DNA of 64,000 nucleotides from Vampirovibrio chlorellavorus (GCF_003149375.1 NZ_QFWH01000004.1:1-64000), one strand, 5' to 3'. Counted from the stretch's first letter, positions 43,640 to 52,780 are shown. Numbers and translations are program-made. The notes: generated from the sequence alone by a model not told the origin.

Positions 43640-44626
43640 ATGTCAAAACCCATTTTACAAGAGAGTGACATCGATCTTCAGCCGATTCTGGATCGGCGGG
43701 TGGTCATTGTGGGCTATGGAAATCAGGGGCGGCCTCACGCCTTGAATCTACGAGATTCTGGGGTGTCCGTGAAAATCGGGGTTCGCCCGGAGAGCCAGAA
43801 ACGAACCGTGGCCCTGGAAGATGGCTTTGAAGTCTTGCCCTTGCCGGAAGCGCTGGCTTGGGCCGATGTGGTGATGCTGGCCCTGCCGGATGAGGTGATG
43901 GGCTCCGTCTATCCCCAAAGCATAGCGCCGCACCTGTCCGCCGGAAAAGCGCTGGGCTTTGTGCATGGGCTGGTCATTCACGAAGGCTGGGTAAAGCCCC
44001 AATCGGATTTAGACGTGTTCATGGTGGCCCCTAAAGCTCAGGGGCTGGGGGTGCGAAACAAGTTTTTGGCGGGTGGCGGTGTGCCCGGTTTGTACGCCGT
44101 GCATCAAAACGCCACCGGGAATGCTGAAAAAATAGCCCTGGCTTACGCCAAAGCCATTGGTTGTGCCCGGGTGGGGGTGATGGAAACTACCTTTGCTGAA
44201 GAGGCCATTTGCGATTTGTTTTCGGAGCAAGCCGTGCTGTGTGGCGGGCTGACCGGCCTGATTAAAGCGGCCTTTGATACCTTGGTGGAGCGCGGCTTTT
44301 CTCCGGAAGTGGCCTATTTTGAGTGCTTGTATGAAGTGAAGCTCATTGCCGACCTGCTGCACGAGCGGGGCATCACCGGGATGCGCCAGGGCATCAGCTC
44401 CACGGCCCTGTATGGGGATATCAGCCAAGGCGAGCGGGTCATTGACGCGCATGTGCGAGAAACCATGCGGCAGGTGCTGGATGAGATTGTGACTGGCCGC
44501 TTCAGTCAGGCCATGCAGGCTGAATTTGCGGAAGGCAAGCCCCGTATTCAGCAGGCGGTGCTTCAGGATGAGCAGCATTTGATTGAAAGAACCCATCGGG
44601 ACCTGCGGGCCCGTCTGAAGTTTTAG
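43640..44626 (+). CDS. Divergent ketol-acid reductoisomerase (IlvC-like)
   Basis: 328 aa, class I length. The NAD(P)-binding loop reads GYGNQGRPHALNLRDSG (about 24-40) where the family has GYGSQGHAHALNL. The His loop reads FVHGLVIHEG (usual FAHGFNIHFG), and VAPKAQGLGVRNKF replaces VAPKGPGHLVR. The metal ligands are still in place: DLFSEQAVLCGG (about 192-203), the two Glu in FECLYEVKL, and the Ser of GISSTALYGD, although the family Glu in STAEYGD is Leu here. So it is either a drifted acetohydroxyacid isomeroreductase for branched-chain amino acids or a relative with a new substrate. No ilvB/ilvN/ilvD neighbours. Confidence 0.8.
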   Translation: MSKPILQESDIDLQPILDRRVVIVGYGNQGRPHALNLRDSGVSVKIGVRPESQKRTVALEDGFEVLPLPEALAWADVVMLALPDEVMGSVYPQSIAPHLSAGKALGFVHGLVIHEGWVKPQSDLDVFMVAPKAQGLGVRNKFLAGGGVPGLYAVHQNATGNAEKIALAYAKAIGCARVGVMETTFAEEAICDLFSEQAVLCGGLTGLIKAAFDTLVERGFSPEVAYFECLYEVKLIADLLHERGITGMRQGISSTALYGDISQGERVIDAHVRETMRQVLDEIVTGRFSQAMQAEFAEGKPRIQQAVLQDEQHLIERTHRDLRARLKF

Positions 44627-44816
44627 GCAGGTTCAAAATAAAAAAGAACGCACTCTACTTTTCCGTAGACTCCCCACAACGGGGCGCTCTCGGTTATGAT
44701 GAGTAGGTGAGTTTTCAAATGTAAAGCTGCACTGTTTGAGGAACCGCAATTTTTTGGATGGATTGTCTTTAATAGAGAGTGAACCGGAAAGTTTTAAAAA
44801 CCGTGAGTTAGGGAAT

Positions 44817-44822
44817 TATAGT
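44817..44822 (+). promoter_or_regulatory. -10 element (TATAGT) for the 55-aa gene
   Basis: TATAGT at 44817-44822. A start near 44829 would leave the 44839 ATG without its AGGAG, favouring the later ATG at 44878. Confidence 0.35.
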
Positions 44823-44877
44823 CAGGAGTCATTGTTCTATGAGCTATCTGTCCATCCTTGAAAGGAAATCTGCCTGC

Positions 44878-45045
44878 ATGAAACGGACTGAGAATGACGA
44901 GATTTTGCAAATTTTAGACCGATTGGAAAAGCTGAGTGTCCGTCCGGAAAATCCGGGTCTGGGCTATCGCAACCTGGAAACCATCAACGCGTTGGTCAAC
45001 ACCCTGCGTGAAAAGCTGGAATCCAAAGCCCACACAGGCACTTAG
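44878..45045 (+). CDS. Small coiled-coil-like protein, 55 aa, unknown
   Basis: Not recognised. ATG 44878 has AAAGGAAA 9 bases upstream; an in-frame ATG at 44839 is also possible, adding 13 residues. The product is short and helical with heptad-like Leu/Ile (ILQILDRLEKL, ETINALVNTLREKLE), charged and soluble. A perfect bidirectional hairpin terminator follows, so it is a single-gene unit. It resembles many small helical adaptor or chaperone-like proteins, but no family can be named. Confidence 0.5.
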   Translation: MKRTENDEILQILDRLEKLSVRPENPGLGYRNLETINALVNTLREKLESKAHTGT

Positions 45046-45072
45046 TACCTTCCTGCTCGAAGCGCTTTATCA

Positions 45073-45105
45073 AATAAGCCCCGGCCATTAGACACGGGGC
45101 TTATT
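45073..45105. terminator. Bidirectional hairpin terminator
   Basis: AATAAGCCCC (45073-45082) and GGGGCTTATT (45096-45105) form a perfect 10-bp stem with a 13-base loop. It serves the 55-aa gene and the convergent mdh, with A/T-rich ends on both sides. Confidence 0.75.
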
Positions 45106-45127
45106 CATTTGATTGGCGTTGTAAAAG

Positions 45128-46069
45128 CTAGGCGGGAACCAGTGCTTTTAAAGAATCCACCAGCTCTTGCACGGCGTTGGCGGACTTGCGCAGCTCTTGC
45201 AATTCGGCTTCGCTGAGTTTCAGCTCGACGACTTGCTCAATGCCGTTTTTGCCCAATTTGACCGGCACACCCACGTACAGGTCTTTAATGCCGTATTGAC
45301 CGGTTAAATACACGGCGCAAGGCAGAATTTTCTTTTTATCCTTGGCGATGGACTCGATCATTTCCAGCACCGAGGCGCTGGGGGCGTAGAAGGCGGAACC
45401 GGTCTTCAGGTAGCCCACGATCTCGGCGCCACCGTTGCGAGCCCGATCCACGATTTTATCGATGGTAGCGGCGTCCAGGAAATCCGACAGCGGAATGCCA
45501 GCCACGGTGGTATAGCGGGGCAGGGGCACCATGGTGTCGCCGTGGCCACCCAGTACAAAGCCTTGCACATCTTCCACGGACACATCCAGCGCTTCGGCAA
45601 TAAAGGTTTTGTAGCGGGCGGAATCCAGAACGCCAGCCATACCGAAGACCCGGTTGGAGGGGAAGCCGCAGGCTTGCAGGGCCACGTGGCACATCACATC
45701 CAAGGGGTTGGACACCACGATGACCAAAGCATTGGGAGCGAATTTTTTGATGTTGTTGCACACATCGGTGACGATTTTGGCGTTGGTGGCCAGCAAATCA
45801 TCCCGACTCATGCCCGGTTTGCGGGCGATACCGGCGGTAACCACCACGATATCGGAATCAGAGATGATATCGTACGTGTTGCTGCCCACCACGCGGGTGT
45901 CGTAGCCATAAATGGGGGAAGATTCCAGAATGTCCAGGGCTTTGCCTTGGGGGATGCCTTCCAGAATGTCCACCACGGCCACGTGCTTGGACAATTCGGC
46001 CTCGGCCAGACGCTGAACCAGCGTAGCGCCTACGTTACCGGCCCCAATGACGGAGATTTTATGAAGCAT
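45128..46069 (-). CDS. mdh: Malate dehydrogenase
   Basis: 313 aa from the ATG at 46069, with AAGGAGAG 5 bases upstream; longer upstream starts add unrelated residues. LDH-like malate dehydrogenase of the NAD type: [17 protein letters not shown] (about 5-21), the Asp of VVDILEG near 35 typical of NAD use, [18 protein letters not shown] (about 75-92), SNPLDVM (about 117) and [10 protein letters not shown] (about 170-179) with the catalytic His. Converts malate and oxaloacetate in the TCA cycle. Divergent from the PepT-like gene. Confidence 0.95.
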   Translation of the reverse strand: MLHKISVIGAGNVGATLVQRLAEAELSKHVAVVDILEGIPQGKALDILESSPIYGYDTRVVGSNTYDIISDSDIVVVTAGIARKPGMSRDDLLATNAKIVTDVCNNIKKFAPNALVIVVSNPLDVMCHVALQACGFPSNRVFGMAGVLDSARYKTFIAEALDVSVEDVQGFVLGGHGDTMVPLPRYTTVAGIPLSDFLDAATIDKIVDRARNGGAEIVGYLKTGSAFYAPSASVLEMIESIAKDKKKILPCAVYLTGQYGIKDLYVGVPVKLGKNGIEQVVELKLSEAELQELRKSANAVQELVDSLKALVPA

Positions 46070-46196
46070 GCGATCTCTCCTTGAAAAAACGAAACAGCCT
46101 CGATGCTGGTATGCTAACACAACCGCCGCAGGAACCACAAAAGCCCTGTGCCGCTTAACCTGCGCCGCTTAAATTGGGGACAAGTGGGGCCATTTT

Positions 46197-46205
46197 TGCT
46201 AAGAT
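46197..46205 (+). promoter_or_regulatory. Extended -10 seven bases before the PepT-like ATG
   Basis: TGCTAAGAT (46197-46205), then seven bases, then ATG 46213. The 13 bases TTTTTGCTAAGAT are identical to those before tgt, and both genes begin ATGAGTACG. Confidence 0.5.
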
Positions 46206-46212
46206 GCGTTCC

Positions 46213-47346
46213 ATGAGTACGGTGCGAGTTGATAGTGAGCGGCTGCTTCAAACCTTTTTGGAGATGGTTCGCATTGATAGCCCCAGCGGGGATGAGGCCG
46301 CTTTTCGGGCTTATCTGGTTGACCGGTTGGCCGCTGAAGGGATTAGCGGAGTGATCGATGCCGGGGGAAACCTGATTGTCGATCTGCCCGCCCAGCAGTG
46401 TAGCCATGATCGTATCTTGGTGTTGTCCGGGCACATGGACGTGGTGCCGCCCTGTCATAACATTCAGCCCATCGTGCAGGACGTGGACGGCGATCGCATT
46501 ATTACCTCCGATAACACCACCGTGCTAGGGGCCGATGACAAAGCCGGGCTGGCTCCCATGCTGGAAACCGTCTTTTTGTGTCGGAAACACCAGTTACCCA
46601 TGCCTCAGCTGCGCCTGATCTTCACCACCCGTGAGGAGACGTCGCTGGGTGGGGCCAAGGATTTATCCGATGAGAGCTTGGGGGCTGATTTTGCCATCAC
46701 CCTGGATCACACCGGGCGGCAGGGGGTCATTATCAATCAGGCCCCCACTTACATCCAGTTTGAGATCACTTGCCGGGGCAAAAGTGTGCATGCGGGTATT
46801 ATGCCGGAGCAAGGGGTGAACGCCATTGTGTTTGCCAGCAAAGTCATTGAGCGCCTGCCTCTGGGGCGGGTGGATGAGCAGACCACTTGCAACATCGGCT
46901 TTTTGAACGGTGGCAAGGCCACCAACATCGTGCCGGACTTGGCCACCCTTAAAGGAGAACTGCGGGGCCACAATCCCCAGACCTTAGAAGCGGCGTTGGC
47001 CCACCTTGAACAGACTTTGGCTGAGGTCTCGGCGGGGATGCCCGGCACCAGCTATGCGTTTACTCACTTCACCCAGTTTGAAGGGTATCATGTGGATGAG
47101 CAGCATCCCGGGGTGAAAAATCTCTTAAGCGCTGCCCGCAACACCGGGCTGGAGCCCCACTTTATCCGCACCAACGGGGGCAGCGATAACAATATCTTCG
47201 TCCAGCGGGGCTTGCCCGGCGTGGTGCTGAGCGCAGGCTATATCGAGCCGCATTCCCTGAAGGAGCGGGTGCGCCTGAGCGAGATGACCCTGTGCTGCCA
47301 GTTTTTACAAAACATATTGGAAACCTTTGCCCATGAGCCTTTCTGA
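46213..47346 (+). CDS. M20-family peptidase, tripeptidase T-like
   Basis: 377 aa from ATG 46213; the in-frame ATG at 46204 overlaps the end of the -10 element and is less likely. The M20 zinc-ligand set is complete: SGHMDVVPP (about 72-80), GADDKAG (about 106-112), the catalytic Glu pair in TTREETSLGG (about 138-147), LDHTGR (about 165), and EPHSL near 346. The middle holds the dimerisation domain. Cytoplasmic removal of residues from short peptides is the likely role, as in PepT. The Nudix gene begins inside its end, so the two are cotranscribed. Confidence 0.85.
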   Translation: MSTVRVDSERLLQTFLEMVRIDSPSGDEAAFRAYLVDRLAAEGISGVIDAGGNLIVDLPAQQCSHDRILVLSGHMDVVPPCHNIQPIVQDVDGDRIITSDNTTVLGADDKAGLAPMLETVFLCRKHQLPMPQLRLIFTTREETSLGGAKDLSDESLGADFAITLDHTGRQGVIINQAPTYIQFEITCRGKSVHAGIMPEQGVNAIVFASKVIERLPLGRVDEQTTCNIGFLNGGKATNIVPDLATLKGELRGHNPQTLEAALAHLEQTLAEVSAGMPGTSYAFTHFTQFEGYHVDEQHPGVKNLLSAARNTGLEPHFIRTNGGSDNNIFVQRGLPGVVLSAGYIEPHSLKERVRLSEMTLCCQFLQNILETFAHEPF

Positions 47347-47926
47347 ATTTTCCAAGCCGGACTCCTCGCAACCGGTGACACTTGAGGAGAAAACCCTCAG
47401 TTCCCGGGTCATCCACACCGGTCGGGTGGCCAAGTTGCGCATCGATCAGGCCTTACACCCCAGCGGAGCCACCGTGGAGCGGGAAGTGGTGGAGCATCCG
47501 GGTGGGGTGGTGGTCTGTCCCATCCTGGATGATGGTCGTCTGGTGTTTGTGGAGCAATGGCGTTACCCCTTGGGACGCACCTTGCTGGAATTGCCCGCCG
47601 GTAAGCTGGATTGGCACGATGGTATCCCTGAGGACCCGGCGGAGGCCATTCAACGGGAACTGTGGGAAGAGACGGGGTATCAGGCCCATCAATGGGAAGA
47701 ACTGACCTATTTGTTTACCGCCCCCGGTTTTTGCGACGAAAAACTTTGGCTGTACAAAGCCACCGGCTTGTACAACGGGCACAAGGCCCATCAGCCCAGC
47801 GAGCATGAGTGGCTGGATGTAATTCTGCTGACCCCCGAGGAGGCCATGCGGAAAATCCGCGCTCGGGAAATCGTGGACGCCAAGACGGTCTCTCTACTTT
47901 GCCTGTGCTTTCCCGGTTTGTTGTGA
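47333..47926 (+). CDS. Nudix hydrolase, ADP-ribose pyrophosphatase type
   Basis: 197 aa from ATG 47333, overlapping the peptidase gene by 14 bases. The Nudix helix PAEAIQRELWEETGY (near 104-118) is intact, with the upstream ELPAGK lengthened by a short DWHDG-like insert. VFVEQWRYPLGRTLLELPAG and the downstream FTAPGFCDEKLWLY match ADP-ribose pyrophosphatases, which hydrolyse ADP-ribose to AMP and ribose-5-phosphate. Substrate is inferred. Its last 33 bases overlap the convergent membrane gene. Confidence 0.87.
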   Translation: MSLSEFSKPDSSQPVTLEEKTLSSRVIHTGRVAKLRIDQALHPSGATVEREVVEHPGGVVVCPILDDGRLVFVEQWRYPLGRTLLELPAGKLDWHDGIPEDPAEAIQRELWEETGYQAHQWEELTYLFTAPGFCDEKLWLYKATGLYNGHKAHQPSEHEWLDVILLTPEEAMRKIRAREIVDAKTVSLLCLCFPGLL

Positions 47927-48631
47927 GGGCGTTTGTGAGGGCTTGAATCCCTTCCCCGGATTCTCGTAGCCTTCAATGGCTTGCGTTATTCCTCCCCAGG
48001 CGGCAAAGGTGCAAAACAGGCTGGGGATCAGAAGCAATTGAGAACCGGGCAGCCAGCAAGTGGCCAGACAGAGACCGCCGCTGAGTAATGCCTTGAATTG
48101 AAAGTTATCGCGAAATCCGGATATGATTCCTTGCTTCAGCCCTTTCCAGGCGGCGTTGCGCCTGTCTTTACTGCGCCACTGCTTTTGTTTGGGTGTTTGG
48201 GTAGCAGGTTTTTTTGGGGCGTTGGCAGCCGGCTTTTCTGGAAAGTCCTGATAATGTTGGTGCCCCCGCATGGCGGAGAATAGAACATCCATGCCCAGCC
48301 ACAGGGGAATGGTAAACAGTTGAGAGCCCGGTAGCCAACAGGTGGCCAGCGTGACCGCAGTGGCGATGGCCCCGTTTTTGAGCCACCAGTCCTTGCTGGT
48401 TAAATCGTGTTTCACGGAGCGCCAGGCCCCGGTCAAGCGCTCCTTGCTGAAAAAGCCCGCTTCGGGGGAGGGCTTGGCCCCAGATGTTTTCTGTGCTGCT
48501 GTCATGGTATGTCGAATGGCGTCGCTAGTTGACTGGGAGCGCCGGAGTTCAGTTGTCCGAGCGTTAGTGCCCAAGCGGACGCGCGAGCCGGTGCTTGGGG
48601 TGCGGGCTGGGTTGTGCGTTGCAATACTCAT
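47894..48631 (-). CDS. Unknown membrane protein with two WLPGSQL repeats
   Basis: 245 aa. Not recognised. The first 60 residues are Ser/Thr/Arg-rich and disordered-looking. Two matching units follow: AWRSVKHDL...LATCWLPGSQLFTIP (about 69-112) and AWKGLKQGI...LATCWLPGSQLLLIP (about 160-206). Each has an amphipathic helix, then a hydrophobic hairpin with Cys-Trp-Leu-Pro-Gly-Ser-Gln. Between them lies a Lys/Pro/Gln-rich linker, and the tail is polar. It looks like a duplicated reentrant-loop membrane unit. Its end overlaps the Nudix gene by 33 bases (convergent). No function is proposed. Confidence 0.65.
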   Translation of the reverse strand: MSIATHNPARTPSTGSRVRLGTNARTTELRRSQSTSDAIRHTMTAAQKTSGAKPSPEAGFFSKERLTGAWRSVKHDLTSKDWWLKNGAIATAVTLATCWLPGSQLFTIPLWLGMDVLFSAMRGHQHYQDFPEKPAANAPKKPATQTPKQKQWRSKDRRNAAWKGLKQGIISGFRDNFQFKALLSGGLCLATCWLPGSQLLLIPSLFCTFAAWGGITQAIEGYENPGKGFKPSQTPSQQTGKAQAK

Positions 48632-48932
48632 AATGACAAGCAGCGTTCAAGTTTGAAGGCGTAGTAAAAGTAGGCCAAGACCATGGGATTAAACAATACG
48701 GCATTAAATAATACCGAACTATGGGAGAAAACCCGCTGCGCCGATTTTGTTGCGCCTGTTTCTGGTGGGCAATCTGCTTGGCAATGCGTGCGGAATATGC
48801 CTGCACCATTGGACGGGGTAAAATAGAATGTGACTTTTTATTATCCAGCGATGGCCCAGCGACTGTTTGGTGTTTTGGGCCGGCGAATGGCTGGGGAGGG
48901 TTGTTGCAGGTGTTCAGTCGGAGGGCTTATGT
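48632..48932. other. Divergent gap between the repeat membrane gene and pyrF
   Basis: 301 bp. TAAAAT (48819-48824) is a possible -10 for pyrF with no good -35. No other supportable element. Confidence 0.35.
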
Positions 48933-49715
48933 ATGTCCAGTTTGCCAAAAACAATATCAACAATATCAAAAGGGACGCAGACCCCCTTATCCGTGGAGGA
49001 ACGGCTGTTTGTGGCCCTCGATTACCCCGACGCGGCCAGCGCCTTGGCCATGGCGGAGCAGTTGGCCCCGCTGGGCGTCAGCTATAAAATTGGCTTGCAA
49101 CTGTTTTACGCCGAAGGGATGGCCGTGGTGCGTCAATTGCGGCAGTTTGGCAAAACGGTGTTTGTGGATCTCAAGCTGCACGATATCCCTAATACAGTGG
49201 CCGGGGCGGTGGATTCTCTAGTGAGCCAGGGGGTGGACTTTTTAAACCTGCACACTCAGGGCGGCCCAGAGATGATGCGGGCTGCGGTCGCTTCCGCCCA
49301 GCAAGCGGCCACCCGGTTGGGGCAAATGCCGCCCAAGCTGATTGGAGTGACCCTCTTGACCAGTCTTTCCGAGCAGGCCCTGAATGAATTCCTCTTTGTG
49401 GCAGGGGTGTCCCTCGGCGAATATGTTCAGCATCTGGCCTTGCAGGCCCAAAAGGCGGGTCTGGATGGCGTGGTTTGCTCGGCGCAGGAAGCCCCCCTGA
49501 TTCGGGCGGCTTGCGGCTCCGACTTTTTACTGGTGACCCCCGGCATTCGTCCGGCTGGGGCAGGCGATCAGGATCAGGCCCGGGTTATTACCCCCGCTCA
49601 GGCGTTCAAAAACGGCACGGATTATCTGGTGATTGGCCGTCCCATTACCGGGGCCAGCGATCCGGTAGTCGCCACTCAGGCCATTCTGGATGAAATGCGT
49701 GGGGCCTTGGCGTGA
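48933..49715 (+). CDS. pyrF: Orotidine 5'-phosphate decarboxylase
   Basis: 260 aa from ATG 48933, chosen because CGGAGGG (48919-48925) lies 7 bases upstream. Converts OMP to UMP. Seen: LFVALDYPDAASAL (about 28), the catalytic motif VDLKLHDIPNTV (about 76-87) with the Lys/Asp tetrad, and the phosphate loop VTPGIRPAG (about 203-211). It belongs to the same pathway as PyrD/PyrK at 15-16.6 kb. Its stop overlaps the GTG of the amidase gene by four bases. Confidence 0.94.
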   Translation: MSSLPKTISTISKGTQTPLSVEERLFVALDYPDAASALAMAEQLAPLGVSYKIGLQLFYAEGMAVVRQLRQFGKTVFVDLKLHDIPNTVAGAVDSLVSQGVDFLNLHTQGGPEMMRAAVASAQQAATRLGQMPPKLIGVTLLTSLSEQALNEFLFVAGVSLGEYVQHLALQAQKAGLDGVVCSAQEAPLIRAACGSDFLLVTPGIRPAGAGDQDQARVITPAQAFKNGTDYLVIGRPITGASDPVVATQAILDEMRGALA

Positions 49716-51517
49716 CTTCCAGATCCGCCACCGCCACCCAGATTCAGGTGGTCTACCCCCACCCGGAGCATGTGGTGTTCGAGGACAGCACCTTCCTGAT
49801 GGGCTCGGTGCGGTCTGCGCCTGCTGGGGCCAAGCTGTACTTTAACGGGCAGCCGGTGCCCCTGTCTCCCAAAGGCTTTTTCGCCTGGAAAATTCCCATT
49901 CACGCCGGGATGAATCCCATTCAGCTGGAAGTGCGTGTTAATACGGCCACGCCGCCCCTGGCGCAGGCCATTTTTGCCTTAAGGGGGGAGCCGTCGCTGC
50001 CGGTTTTGCCCAAGTCCCCTTTGGCCGTGAATGCGGAAACCTTGCAACCGGCCAATGATCTCTGGCTGATGCCCACGGATACTCTCACGGTGGCTTGTCT
50101 GGCCAGCGAAGGGGCTCAGGTGAGCTTTACCATCCCCGGCTGGGTGGATACCCCCGTTTCGGTACCGCCCTATCTCCACCATGCGCTGTATCTGGATACC
50201 CGAGAAGTTATCTTCTCCCAAAAACACTGGACGGCCCCCCGCATTCCCACCCGTGGCTATTATCAGGCCCGGGTGCCGGTGAAGACTTTGCTGCCAAGCC
50301 ATCCCGAGAGTTTTCCGCAACAGGCGGCCATCGTGCTTCAGGTTCAATCCGGGACGCAGAGCCTGAAAAAGACGGTGCCGGGTCGCCTGACGGTGTTGAC
50401 CTCTGCTAAAGCCGCTGTACTGAAAACGGATCGGGTGGTCACTCGCAAGGTTCCCCCCAACGGCGATCGCTTGACCCCCCAGCGGGCCAACACCGCAGTG
50501 TGGGTGGATGGCTTGCAATCGGCGTGGGCTCGAGTGGTTTTGAGTCCAGAAGAGTACTGTTACGTTCCGCTGGACTCCCTGACTTTTACACCAGCAACCA
50601 CTGTGCCGGAGCCGATGGCACTGGATAGTATCCAAATCGACTCCCTGAGTCCTGTCGACTCCCGGGTGCGGTTACAGTTTCAGCAAAAACCGGCGCAGGC
50701 TTGCCCCATTCAGCTGGAAAGCATCCCCTCCGAGCGCATGGATCGCTTGCAGGTAAGGCTGTACGGGGTATGCGGGCCGTGCGATTTTATCCAGTCTCCG
50801 CCGGATGATGCGGTGGTGCGGCAAATTCACTGGCGCGCGGTGGCCGACACGGTTCTGGAACTGTGGATTGACTTGAAGCGGCCCTTGATTGGCTACGATT
50901 ACACTTGGCAGGCTGGGGAATGGCGCATTCAGGTGCGCACGCTGCCCAGTCGCATTGCGGAAGTGCAAATCCTGATCGACCCCGGCCATGGCGGGGCGGA
51001 ATGGGGTTCTACCGGACTGAATGGTCTGCCGGAGAAACAGTTGAACCTGACCGTGAGTCGTTTGTTGCGGGATGCCTTGTTGCAGGCAGGTTTTCAGGCC
51101 TCACTCACCCGCAATAGCGATCAGGCCCTCTCCTTGCAAGAGCGTGGGGATCAAGTGATCCACATGCAGCCGCATATGGTGCTGAGCCTCCATCACAACG
51201 CCCTGCCCGATGGACGGGATCCCTTAAAGGCGGAAGGGGCCTGCTGCTTTTACTACCACGCTTTTTCCAGACCTCTGGCCGAAAAATTACTGCAAGGCCT
51301 CACCGAGCCGGTGACTGGCTATCAGGCCATTCCCAATTACGGGTTGTTTGATGACAGCCTGTACATGACCCGTATTCATCAGGCGCTGGCCGTGCTGATT
51401 GAAGTGGGCTTTTTTACCAATCCCACCGAATTTGAACGCTTGATCGATCCGGCTTTCCACAAGCAGGTGGTGGCTCGGCTGGTTTCGGCGCTGAGAGCTT
51501 ACTGTTTACCGGCTTAG
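49712..51517 (+). CDS. N-acetylmuramoyl-L-alanine amidase (Amidase_3), with N-terminal beta domains
   Basis: 601 aa. The catalytic domain occupies about 415-600: LIDPGHGG (about 419-426, zinc His), the Glu in GLPEKQLNL, SLHHNA (about 490-495, zinc His) and IEVGFFTNP (about 562-570, catalytic Glu). It cleaves the bond between peptide stem and MurNAc in peptidoglycan. The first 400 residues are Ig-like or bacterial surface beta domains (PAGAKLYFNGQPVPLSPKG). No signal peptide is seen at the GTG start, odd for an enzyme that must reach the wall. It overlaps pyrF by four bases and purD by twelve (convergent). Confidence 0.87.
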   Translation: MTSRSATATQIQVVYPHPEHVVFEDSTFLMGSVRSAPAGAKLYFNGQPVPLSPKGFFAWKIPIHAGMNPIQLEVRVNTATPPLAQAIFALRGEPSLPVLPKSPLAVNAETLQPANDLWLMPTDTLTVACLASEGAQVSFTIPGWVDTPVSVPPYLHHALYLDTREVIFSQKHWTAPRIPTRGYYQARVPVKTLLPSHPESFPQQAAIVLQVQSGTQSLKKTVPGRLTVLTSAKAAVLKTDRVVTRKVPPNGDRLTPQRANTAVWVDGLQSAWARVVLSPEEYCYVPLDSLTFTPATTVPEPMALDSIQIDSLSPVDSRVRLQFQQKPAQACPIQLESIPSERMDRLQVRLYGVCGPCDFIQSPPDDAVVRQIHWRAVADTVLELWIDLKRPLIGYDYTWQAGEWRIQVRTLPSRIAEVQILIDPGHGGAEWGSTGLNGLPEKQLNLTVSRLLRDALLQAGFQASLTRNSDQALSLQERGDQVIHMQPHMVLSLHHNALPDGRDPLKAEGACCFYYHAFSRPLAEKLLQGLTEPVTGYQAIPNYGLFDDSLYMTRIHQALAVLIEVGFFTNPTEFERLIDPAFHKQVVARLVSALRAYCLPA

Positions 51518-52780
51518 GGCCATGGCGGGTTCTGCGGCGATGTCCCGGCGGTAGTATTTGCCTTCAAAGCGGATTTTTCCGGCGATTTCATAGGCTTTAC
51601 GCCGGGCTTCCTCTAGGTTTTCAGCGATTCCAGTCACGTTCAGCACCCGTCCCCCTGCGGTGACCTTGCTTTGATCCGGTAGCACCCTGGTACCGGCGTG
51701 GAAGATATGCACATCGTTGTTCAGGTACTGGGGAAAGAAAATAGGGGTGCCGGTGGGGTAGTCTCCGGGGTAGCCACCTGCGGTCAACACCACAGTCATA
51801 GCCCATTGACCGGGCTTAAAGCGAATGCCGGTAGGAGCGTAGCGGTGTAATTCGCCGTTTACGGTGGCCAGCATCAACTCCACCAGATCATCTGCCAGCA
51901 GGGGAAGCACCACCTGGGTTTCCGGGTCGCCAAAGCGGGCGTTGAATTCAACGACCTTGGCTGCTCCGTCCGGGGTAATCATCAGTCCGGCGTATAGGAT
52001 GCCCTTGTAATCAATGCCTTCCGCTTTCAGGGCCTTCAGGGCCGGTTCCAGCACGGTTTGCTGAACCGTGGCGATCAGCGCAGGGGTGGCTAGCGGCACC
52101 GGAGCGTAGGCGCCCATGCCCCCGGTGTTGGGGCCGGTGTTGTTTTCGCCCACTTTTTTATAATCCTGCGCGGCGATGCAGGGCAAAATGGTTTGCCCAT
52201 CGCAAAAAGCCAGAATCGAGAGTTCCTGCCCCTGCATGAACTCCTCAATGACCACCGGCATTTCCTTTTGGAAGGCCTGCGCAATGGCCTGCTCCGCCTC
52301 GGCCCGGGCTTGGGCGATAGTCACCCCTTTACCCGCCGCCAAGCCGTCTTCTTTAATCACATACGGGGCGGTAAACTCTTGCAGGGCTTGCAGCGCTTCG
52401 GGCTGGGTCTGGCAAAAGCGATATCCGGCAGTGGGGATGTTGGCTTTGGCCATCAGCGCTTTGGCAAAGGCCTTGCTGGATTCTAGTTGGGCCCCGGCCT
52501 GGGTGGGCCCAAAAATGGCCAGTCCTTTTTCCTGAAAGCGATCCACGATGCCCAGAGAAAGCGGCAATTCGGGGCCCACAATGGTGAGATCGATGCCTTC
52601 CCGTTCGGCGAAAATCAGCAGGCCCTGAATGTCGGTGGGCTCAATGTCCAGTCGTTGCCCCAGTTCCTGCATGCCGGGGTTGCCCTGGGCAAAATACAGT
52701 TGGGGTTGGTGTGGGCTTTGGGACAGGGTCCAGGCGATGGCGTGTTCTCGTCCGCCGTTGCCGATGAGGAGAATTTTCAT
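51506..52780 (-). CDS. purD: Phosphoribosylamine-glycine ligase
   Basis: 424 aa from ATG 52780 (AAGGTG 9 bases upstream); a TTG 12 bases earlier is possible. Second step of purine synthesis: phosphoribosylamine, glycine and ATP give GAR. ATP-grasp family signs: ILLIGNGGREHAIAW (about 3-17), KEDGLAAGKGV (about 140-150), EEFMQGQELSILAF (about 180-193), NTGGMGAYAP (about 213-222) and EFNARFGDPETQV (about 274-286). Complete. Convergent with the amidase gene. Confidence 0.95.
   Translation of the reverse strand: MKILLIGNGGREHAIAWTLSQSPHQPQLYFAQGNPGMQELGQRLDIEPTDIQGLLIFAEREGIDLTIVGPELPLSLGIVDRFQEKGLAIFGPTQAGAQLESSKAFAKALMAKANIPTAGYRFCQTQPEALQALQEFTAPYVIKEDGLAAGKGVTIAQARAEAEQAIAQAFQKEMPVVIEEFMQGQELSILAFCDGQTILPCIAAQDYKKVGENNTGPNTGGMGAYAPVPLATPALIATVQQTVLEPALKALKAEGIDYKGILYAGLMITPDGAAKVVEFNARFGDPETQVVLPLLADDLVELMLATVNGELHRYAPTGIRFKPGQWAMTVVLTAGGYPGDYPTGTPIFFPQYLNNDVHIFHAGTRVLPDQSKVTAGGRVLNVTGIAENLEEARRKAYEIAGKIRFEGKYYRRDIAAEPAMALSR

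Noticed and set aside
46174-46212. Longer start for the PepT-like peptidase
   Set aside because: The upstream codons overlap the TGCTAAGAT box and have no ribosome site.
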